17,596 nucleotides of DNA from Thermodesulfovibrio sp. (GTDB taxonomy: Bacteria > Nitrospirota > Thermodesulfovibrionia > Thermodesulfovibrionales > Thermodesulfovibrionaceae), in the NCBI GenBank assembly GCA_026415995.1, contig JAOAGB010000103.1:1-17596 (forward strand). The letters are read 5' to 3'. Below are positions 12,830-17,596 of the stretch, piece by piece. Made by a program: the position numbers and the translations under genes. A model generated the notes under the pieces. It had not been told where the DNA came from. It saw only the letters and a program-made list of their open reading frames with translations, and ran no database searches. Within the stretch, counting starts at the first letter, position 1, and every line of letters starts with the position of its first letter.

Positions 12830-13924
12830 ATGTACAAAACAGGCGTTGCAAATATGCCTTTGCATAGTGGAAAGGCTCCGCAGTGGCTTTTTAAAAGAAT
12901 GCTTGCACTCTCAAGAGATATTATTGAATTAATGATCATTGAGCTTGGCAAAGATGAGGTAATAAGGAGACTTGCAGATCCCTATTGGTTTCAGGCTTTT
13001 GGATGTCTTTTAGGCTTTGACTGGCATAGTAGTGGAGTTACTACCACTGTAACAGCAGCCTTAAAAGAAGGATTATGTGGCTTAGAAAAAGAATTGGGTT
13101 TATTCATAGCCGGAGGAAAAGCAAAAAGGGCTGTTCAGACACCTCAGGATATAATTCAATATGCTGAAAAATTTGGTTTTAATCCTGATTTTTTTATTCG
13201 TGTAAGCAGGCTTTCTGCAAAGGTTGACAGTGCTGCCGTTCAAGATGGATTCAATCTATATCATCATACGATCTTTTTTACTACTGAAGGGCACTGGTGT
13301 GTTATTCAACAGGGTATGAATGAAAATTTAGGAATGGCAAGGCGATATCACTGGCTGAGTTTTACCTTAAAAAGCTTTGTGGAAGAACCACACAATGCAG
13401 TATGCTGTGATATAAAAACAAAACCCCTTAATTTTACAGCTAAGGAAGCATCTCAGCTAAGAAAAATCTCTGTAGAACTTTCCCTTGAAAAGCCAGAAAA
13501 AATAACCAAGGAAATCTTAAACTTAAAAACACTTAGTCTACCTTTGAGACATGCCATTAGCCTTTCTGATATAAAGCCTGAAAATCTTTATAAAGTTTTA
13601 ATTCAGACTTATGAAAAACAACCTTCTGATTTTGAATCCCTTCTTCTAACTAAGGGATTAGGAGCCAAAACCTTACGAGCACTTGCGCTTGTAGCAGAGT
13701 TGATTTACGGAACTCCTTTGAGTTTCAAAGATCCTGCAAGATACAGCTTTGCTCATGGAGGTAAAGACGGTACTCCATATCCCGTTAATAGAAAGGTCTA
13801 TGACAGAACTATTGAAATCATAAAGAAAGCTGTTGAAAATGCTAAGATCGACAGAGAAAGCAAATCTTATGCATTAAAAAAGCTTTTTATGTTTAATATA
13901 AAACAAAAGATTAGACAAGAATAA
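12830..13924 (+). CDS. DUF763 family protein with helix-hairpin-helix-like segment
   Basis: I recognise the DUF763 family, of unknown function, common in archaea and thermophilic bacteria. From ATG 12830 the protein has 364 aa. It opens with MYKTGVANMPLHSGKAPQWLF. The strongly conserved RRLADPYWFQAFGCLLGFDWHSSGVTTTVTAALKE region spans 46-80, quoted here in two parts: DPYWFQAFGC and GFDWHSSGVTT. GGKAKRAVQTP follows near 95-105, then HLL-like H145-H146 and W156. Residues 270-290 (LLLTKGLGAKTLRALALV) look like a helix-hairpin-helix of the kind that contacts DNA backbone, followed by FAHGGKDGTPYPVNR (307-321). A TTG at 12815 is in frame but sits before the promoter-like hexamer. A nucleic-acid role is inference. 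The 3' end overlaps proB by 14 nt. Confidence 0.85.
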   Translation: MYKTGVANMPLHSGKAPQWLFKRMLALSRDIIELMIIELGKDEVIRRLADPYWFQAFGCLLGFDWHSSGVTTTVTAALKEGLCGLEKELGLFIAGGKAKRAVQTPQDIIQYAEKFGFNPDFFIRVSRLSAKVDSAAVQDGFNLYHHTIFFTTEGHWCVIQQGMNENLGMARRYHWLSFTLKSFVEEPHNAVCCDIKTKPLNFTAKEASQLRKISVELSLEKPEKITKEILNLKTLSLPLRHAISLSDIKPENLYKVLIQTYEKQPSDFESLLLTKGLGAKTLRALALVAELIYGTPLSFKDPARYSFAHGGKDGTPYPVNRKVYDRTIEIIKKAVENAKIDRESKSYALKKLFMFNIKQKIRQE

Positions 13925-15008
13925 CAAGATTGTCTCTATGTATCACTTCATCGGCATATTTATAACCGAGAATTTTTTCGATCTCTGAGGATTTTTTACC
14001 TTTTATAAGTTTTATTTCGCTTGAGGAGTAATTTACCAATCCTTTAGCTATTTTTTCTCCTTTTTCATTAATACAGTATACTGCATCACCCAGTTCAAAG
14101 TCTCCTTCAACTTTTTTTATTCCTGACGACAGCAGACTCTTTCCATTCTTTAAAAGCGCTTTCATAGCTCCCTCATCAATATAAATATTACCCTTTGCTC
14201 TTGTTGCATAGGCAATCCATCCTTTACGGGAAGTAACTCTTTCTTTCACAGGTTCAAAATAGGTACCTATGTCTTTTCCTTCTAAAACAGCTTTAATATT
14301 ACCATATTTCCTGCCACTTACTATATGTACTGGGATTCCAAAGGATGTGGCTTTTTTGGCAGCAATAACCTTTGAATACATTCCACCTGTTCCATATCCT
14401 GTAGAAGCGGGTTTTGCAATCATCTCAAGTTCTTTAGAGAAATCATTAACATGCTTTATGATCTTTGCGTTAGGGTCTCTTTTAGGATCAGAAGTGTAAA
14501 GTCCTTGAACATCTGACAGAATGATAAGATGATTTGCTTCAATAAGTCCTGAAACAAGAGCAGCAAGCTGATCATTATCACCAAATTTTATTTCATCTGT
14601 TGCAACTGTATCATTTTCATTGATTATTGGTACGACTTTCATCTCTAAAAGAGTTAATATTGTATTCTTTGCATTAATATATCTCACCCTGTCACTTAGG
14701 TCATCTCTTGTAAGCAGTATTTGTGCTATATGTTTTTTATATTTGAAAAAGTATTGTTCATACATCCACATTAAAAGGGGCTGCCCTACTGCTGCAGTTG
14801 CTTGTTTTTTTCTGATTTCTTTTGGTTTACTTTTTAATCCTAATTTTCTTAGACCAGAAGCAATTGCACCAGAAGAAACCATAACAATTTCATAATTTTT
14901 ATTGCTAAGTTCAGAGATTTCTTTTGCAAAAGAATGAATTCTTTTCTGATTAATTCGTCCAGATTTGTCAGTTAAAAGATTACTTCCTATTTTTACTACT
15001 ACTCTCAT
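13911..15008 (-). CDS. proB: Glutamate 5-kinase with C-terminal PUA domain
   Basis: ProB phosphorylates glutamate to gamma-glutamyl phosphate, the first proline-synthesis step, in the cytosol. The 365-aa protein has the amino-acid kinase domain (1-255): VVKIGSNLLTD (4-14), VSSGAIASGL (44-53), INENDTVATDEI (129-140), FGDNDQLAA (142-150), LSDVQGLYTSDP (164-175) and GTGGMYSKV (206-214). The PUA domain follows (about 272-350: KGNIYIDEGAMKAL, GDAVYCINEKG). The ATG overlaps the obgE stop (ATGA, 15005-15008). proA, encoding the next enzyme, is not in the window. The 3' end overlaps the convergent DUF763 gene by 14 nt. Confidence 0.97.
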   Translation of the reverse strand: MRVVVKIGSNLLTDKSGRINQKRIHSFAKEISELSNKNYEIVMVSSGAIASGLRKLGLKSKPKEIRKKQATAAVGQPLLMWMYEQYFFKYKKHIAQILLTRDDLSDRVRYINAKNTILTLLEMKVVPIINENDTVATDEIKFGDNDQLAALVSGLIEANHLIILSDVQGLYTSDPKRDPNAKIIKHVNDFSKELEMIAKPASTGYGTGGMYSKVIAAKKATSFGIPVHIVSGRKYGNIKAVLEGKDIGTYFEPVKERVTSRKGWIAYATRAKGNIYIDEGAMKALLKNGKSLLSSGIKKVEGDFELGDAVYCINEKGEKIAKGLVNYSSSEIKLIKGKKSSEIEKILGYKYADEVIHRDNLVILV

Positions 15009-16006
15009 TTTTTCTCCAATTTTTTTGCCAAATATTCTATAAGAATATCAATACCTTCTTTTTTTACTGCACTTACAGGGAAAAAATCAATACCCCTTTC
15101 CTGGCAATAGCTTTTTAATTTTATGAGTCGTTTTCCTTCAAAGGCTAAATCAATTTTTGTGCCTACTATTGCAAGAGGTTTTTTTATAAGTTCAGGATTA
15201 TAAAGGATAAGTTCTTTTTGAATTTTTTCAAAATCTTGAATGGGGTCAGACTGAAGATAATCAGACACATCAACGAGATGAAGCAATAAAGAAGTCCTTT
15301 CCACATGTCTTAAAAATTGATGCCCTAATCCTGCTCCTTTATGTGCATTTTCAATTAGCCCAGGGATATCAGCTACAACAAAGCTTTTGTAGTCTCCATA
15401 TTTAACAACTCCGAGCACAGGTGTAAGAGTTGTAAATGGATAGTCTGCAATTTTAGGCCTGGCAGAGCTTATTACAGATATTAAAGTAGATTTTCCTGCA
15501 TTAGGTAATCCTATAAGTCCTACATCAGCAAGCAGTTTTAATTCAAGAATTATCCATTTTTCCTCTCCATGTTCACCAGGTTGAGCAAATCTGGGAGATT
15601 GATTTGTTGGTGTTGCAAAATGGGCATTTCCAAGTCCTCCTTTACCACCTTTTGCAACAATAAATTCTTTACCTTCTTCATCAAGGTCAGCAAGGGTTTC
15701 TTCAGTTTCTGCATCCTTTATAACTGTTCCCACAGGTACCTTTATGATAAGGTCATCTCCATCTTTACCTTTCATATTACTTCCTTTTCCATGCTGGCCC
15801 CTTTTGGCTTTATAGGTTTTTTGGTACTTATGATCAAGAAGAGTATGAAGTTCTCCAGAGGCTTTAATTATTACGTCTCCACCTTTTCCGCCATCTCCGC
15901 CATCAGGACCCCCTTTTGGAACATATTTTTCTCTGCGGAAGCTTACGCATCCTCTACCACCATCACCTGCTTTTACATGTATTTTTACATAATCAACGAA
16001 TTTCAT
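15005..16006 (-). CDS. obgE: GTPase Obg (CgtA), ribosome-assembly and stress GTPase
   Basis: Obg binds 50S subunits and takes part in assembly and stringent control. The 333-aa protein has a glycine-rich Obg fold (1-158: GGPDGGDGGKGGDV, KGGKGGLGNAHF). The G domain has G1 GLPNAGKST (166-174), switch I YPFTTLTP (189-196), G3 DIPG (213-216) and G5 VSA (311-313). The G4 motif reads TKID (283-286) rather than NKxD, a tolerated substitution in other GTPases. There is no C-terminal extension domain. No Shine-Dalgarno precedes ATG; instead a 9-bp hairpin stands 10 nt upstream. Downstream proB is coupled by ATGA. Confidence 0.96.
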   Translation of the reverse strand: MKFVDYVKIHVKAGDGGRGCVSFRREKYVPKGGPDGGDGGKGGDVIIKASGELHTLLDHKYQKTYKAKRGQHGKGSNMKGKDGDDLIIKVPVGTVIKDAETEETLADLDEEGKEFIVAKGGKGGLGNAHFATPTNQSPRFAQPGEHGEEKWIILELKLLADVGLIGLPNAGKSTLISVISSARPKIADYPFTTLTPVLGVVKYGDYKSFVVADIPGLIENAHKGAGLGHQFLRHVERTSLLLHLVDVSDYLQSDPIQDFEKIQKELILYNPELIKKPLAIVGTKIDLAFEGKRLIKLKSYCQERGIDFFPVSAVKKEGIDILIEYLAKKLEKK

Positions 16007-16016
16007 AGAAAGGTAA

Positions 16017-16040
16017 AGCGGGTGGAAAAAACCACCCGCT
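16017..16040 (-). promoter_or_regulatory. GC-rich hairpin between rpmA and obgE
   Basis: A perfect 9-bp inverted repeat, AGCGGGTGG and CCACCCGCT around a 6-nt loop, stands 6 nt after the rpmA stop and 10 nt before the obgE ATG. On the transcribed strand only a broken pyrimidine tract (TTTACCTTTCT) follows, so it is a poor terminator and more likely modulates readthrough, processing or obgE translation. ACCCGC in the last codons of rpmA (16059-16054) can pair with GCGGGT of the hairpin (16039-16034), giving a competing fold. Confidence 0.65.
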
Positions 16041-16046
16041 ATAATT

Positions 16047-16316
16047 TTACTGGGCGGGTTGAGTAATTGGATATACGCTTACTTTAAGTCTCTGTTTGTC
16101 TTTCCTTTCAAATTTAACCATGCCGTCAATTAAGGCATAGAGAGTATAATCTGAACCAACACCCACATTTGCTCCGGGATGAAATTTCGTTCCACGCTGT
16201 CTTACAAGTATGTTTCCAGCTTTTACTATTTGTCCTCCAAATCTTTTTACACCTAGTCTTTTTGCTTTACTATCTCTTCCATTTCTGGAGCTTCCAACTC
16301 CCTTTTTATGCGCCAT
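16047..16316 (-). CDS. rpmA: Large ribosomal subunit protein bL27
   Basis: bL27 reaches toward the peptidyl-transferase centre through its N terminus. The 89-aa protein starts MAHKKGVGSSRNGRDSKAKR, with no cleavable N-terminal extension of the Firmicutes type. It contains FGGQIVKAGNILVRQRGTKFHPG, the bL27 signature. AGGAGG inside the last codons of rplU lies 5 nt before ATG, and only one base separates the two genes, so they are tightly coupled. The last codons carry an ACCCGC that may pair with the hairpin before obgE. Confidence 0.98.
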   Translation of the reverse strand: MAHKKGVGSSRNGRDSKAKRLGVKRFGGQIVKAGNILVRQRGTKFHPGANVGVGSDYTLYALIDGMVKFERKDKQRLKVSVYPITQPAQ

Positions 16317-16317
16317 T

Positions 16318-16632
16318 TTATCCTCCTATAATCTCCTTTATCTTTATTTTAGCATACCATTGTCTGTGACCCTTTAGTTTTTTTACTGCTTTTTTTGATG
16401 GAGGTCGGTATACCATTACTTTGTCATCTTTTACTTCTCCAATAATTTCAGCTGTCACTTTTAGCCCGTTGATGTAGGGATTACCTATTTTTATCCCCTT
16501 ATCAGACTGAAGGAATAAAACTTTGTCAAATACTACTTCTTTACCAGCTTCAAGATTAAGTTTGTCTACCTTAATAATGTCACCTTCTTTAACTTTGAAC
16601 TGTTTTCCGCCTGTTTCTATAACTGCATACAT
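16318..16632 (-). CDS. rplU: Large ribosomal subunit protein bL21
   Basis: bL21 is a 23S rRNA-binding protein of the 50S subunit. From ATG 16632 it has 104 aa, the family norm, starting MYAVIETGGKQFKVKEGD. It contains the C-terminal GHRQWYAKIKIKEI segment with the typical HRQ motif. An in-frame GTG at 16641 would add three residues but lies inside the strong GGAGGTGA site, so I reject it. The hisG stop is 14 nt upstream. The order rplU-rpmA-obgE is widely conserved; hisG in front is not. Confidence 0.97.
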   Translation of the reverse strand: MYAVIETGGKQFKVKEGDIIKVDKLNLEAGKEVVFDKVLFLQSDKGIKIGNPYINGLKVTAEIIGEVKDDKVMVYRPPSKKAVKKLKGHRQWYAKIKIKEIIGG

Positions 16633-16637
16633 GAAAA

Positions 16638-16645
16638 TCACCTCC
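16638..16645 (-). promoter_or_regulatory. Ribosome binding site that fixes the rplU start
   Basis: GGAGGTGA on the minus strand is a full 8-base match to the anti-Shine-Dalgarno and ends 5 nt before ATG 16632. It begins one base after the hisG stop codon, which favours termination-reinitiation from hisG into rplU. Confidence 0.85.
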
Positions 16646-16646
16646 C

Positions 16647-17525
16647 TTAGGGAATTACTTTATTCAATGGATATTCTACAAAGCCTGATGCACCAGCATC
16701 TTTAAGTTTAGGTAAAAGTTCTCTTACTTTTTTTTCATTTATTATAACTTCTAAGGCATACCAGTTTTCATCATATAGCTGAGAAATAGTTGGAGAGTGT
16801 AAAGAATTAAGCAGACTTAAAACTCTTTTCAATGACTCTTTTGGGACATTCATTTTAAGTCCTACCTTCTCTTCAGCTAAAAGCGCACCCTGCAGAAGCA
16901 TTGCAATATTCTGCATTTTTTTCTTTTTCCATGCATCTCGCCAAGAATTCTTGTTCGAAATAAAACGAGTAGTAGACTCTAAGATAGTTTCAATTACACG
17001 AAGCTTGTTTGCTTTGAGAGAACTACCTGTTTCAGTTAGGTCTACAATAGCATCGGCGAGATAGGGAGGCTTTACTTCTGTAGCTCCCCAAGAGAAATAA
17101 ACATCTGCCTTTATACCTTTCGCTTTTAAGTATCTTTTTGTATATCCCATAAGTTCTGTAGCTATTCTTTTGCCCTGTAAGTCTTCGAGAGTTTTGATTT
17201 GAGAATCCTCAGGAACAGCTATAACCCATCTAACAGGTCTAAATCCTTCTTTTGCATACTTTAATTCTGCAACTTCAATTACCTCGACATTTTGTTCTAA
17301 TAGCCAGTCATATCCTGTTAAACCGCAATCGAGATAACCTTCTTCAACGTATATGGGAATTTCTTGGGCCCTAAGGAGCATACAAGTTATCTCTTCATCA
17401 TCTATAACAGGATAGTAAGACCTGTGTGATACATGTATGTTAAACCCTGCCTTTTTGAAAAGCTTCAGGGTTGATTCTTGTAAGCTTCCCTTTGGTAAGC
17501 CAAGTTTTAAAACTTTATTCTCCAT
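16647..17525 (-). CDS. hisG: ATP phosphoribosyltransferase, long form (HisZ-independent)
   Basis: HisG joins ATP and PRPP in the first, committed step of histidine synthesis. The 292-aa protein has the N-terminal LKLGLPKGSLQEST (6-19), the RAQEIPIYVEEGYLDCGLTGYDWL region (52-75), GKRIATELMGYTKRYL (118-133) and the PRPP loop around DAIVDLTETGSSLKAN (158-173). Beyond residue 218 a C-terminal regulatory domain (about 75 aa) is present, as in long-form HisG that is feedback-inhibited by histidine and needs no HisZ. It is the first gene of the visible unit hisG-rplU-rpmA-obgE-proB. GGAGG is unusually far (13 nt) from the ATG. No other his gene is in the window. Confidence 0.96.
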   Translation of the reverse strand: MENKVLKLGLPKGSLQESTLKLFKKAGFNIHVSHRSYYPVIDDEEITCMLLRAQEIPIYVEEGYLDCGLTGYDWLLEQNVEVIEVAELKYAKEGFRPVRWVIAVPEDSQIKTLEDLQGKRIATELMGYTKRYLKAKGIKADVYFSWGATEVKPPYLADAIVDLTETGSSLKANKLRVIETILESTTRFISNKNSWRDAWKKKKMQNIAMLLQGALLAEEKVGLKMNVPKESLKRVLSLLNSLHSPTISQLYDENWYALEVIINEKKVRELLPKLKDAGASGFVEYPLNKVIP

Positions 17526-17538
17526 TTCTTTATGGCAT

Positions 17539-17543
17539 CCTCC
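17539..17543 (-). promoter_or_regulatory. Distant Shine-Dalgarno upstream of hisG
   Basis: GGAGG ends 13 nt before the hisG ATG, beyond the usual 5-9 nt. It abuts an ATG-CCA-TAA two-codon frame that is out of frame with hisG. No alternative in-frame start closer to the site exists. Confidence 0.4.
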
Positions 17544-17559
17544 AGTTATAAATTCAGAA

Positions 17560-17565
17560 ATTATA
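17560..17565 (-). promoter_or_regulatory. Candidate -10 element for hisG-rplU-rpmA-obgE-proB
   Basis: A perfect TATAAT lies 34 nt before the hisG ATG on the minus strand. A TTGACT at 17594-17589 is 23 nt further up, too far for a standard -35, so the promoter is tentative. Confidence 0.35.
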
Positions 17566-17596
17566 GTTTAAAATTTTTATAAATATTCAGTCAACA

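Noticed and set aside
15569..16066. 165-aa plus-strand ORF opposite obgE
   Set aside because: Antisense of the glycine-rich Obg fold; composition is that of a shadow frame and obgE is unambiguous.
16633..16641. GTG at 16641 as rplU start (adds MIF)
   Set aside because: The GTG lies inside the GGAGGTGA ribosome site, which is ideally spaced to ATG 16632, and bL21 proteins begin MYAVIETGGKQ.
1..17596. Mobile elements, CRISPR arrays, phage or defence genes
   Set aside because: I saw no transposase, integrase, direct-repeat array, terminal inverted repeats or composition break; gene content is housekeeping throughout.

Overview
The window is AT-rich, gene-dense bacterial chromosome with housekeeping content and no sign of mobile DNA (no transposase, integrase, phage gene or CRISPR array). 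It suggests a low-GC thermophilic bacterium. Supporting traits are a DUF763 protein (mostly known from archaea and thermophilic bacteria), a DAHP synthase with an N-terminal ferredoxin-like domain of the Thermotoga maritima type, a short EF-Ts (197 aa, Thermus-like), tRNA genes without encoded CCA, and very tight gene packing. My best guess is a Thermodesulfovibrio-like member of Nitrospirota. That is inference from memory of protein style, not a database result.

Layout from left to right: tRNA-Leu(GAG) on the minus strand; a membrane YdjM/DUF457-type hydrolase and queE (+, overlapping); an HD-GYP phosphodiesterase and rarA (-, overlapping); a YfiH/LACC1 multicopper oxidase-like enzyme and tRNA-Pro(CGG) (+); an attenuator leader and aroF, a DAHP synthase (+); a SemiSWEET transporter (-); an HDOD protein and a GAF-GGDEF diguanylate cyclase (+, overlapping); the translation cluster rpsB-tsf-pyrH-frr with a dksA/traR-type gene (+); truA (-); a DUF763 protein (+); and hisG-rplU-rpmA-obgE-proB (-). 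Genes are joined by 1-29 nt overlaps or near-zero gaps. Four convergent gene pairs end within 6 nt of each other or overlap, with no terminator between them.

The most striking element lies in the roughly 300 nt between tRNA-Pro and aroF. A 15-residue ORF with its own Shine-Dalgarno reads MLREDCYFWFGFYFK: seven of eight consecutive residues are Phe, Tyr or Trp. Directly after its stop codon comes a 12-nt segment complementary to the 5' arm of a strong 19-position terminator hairpin followed by seven T. This has the full logic of a ribosome-mediated transcription attenuator for aromatic amino acids, placed before the first enzyme of the shikimate pathway. The enzyme itself carries an N-terminal domain that confers feedback inhibition in its relatives. 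The leader starts only 24 nt after tRNA-Pro, so the tRNA and the attenuated operon may share one primary transcript.

Two start-site styles coexist. Ribosomal and operon-internal genes mostly have clear Shine-Dalgarno sequences. Six genes heading transcription units have a -10-like hexamer only 5-8 nt before the ATG and no Shine-Dalgarno, which suggests leaderless mRNAs. Other RNA-level candidates are a nested hairpin in the rpsB leader and a 9-bp hairpin between rpmA and obgE with a competing partner in the rpmA 3' end.
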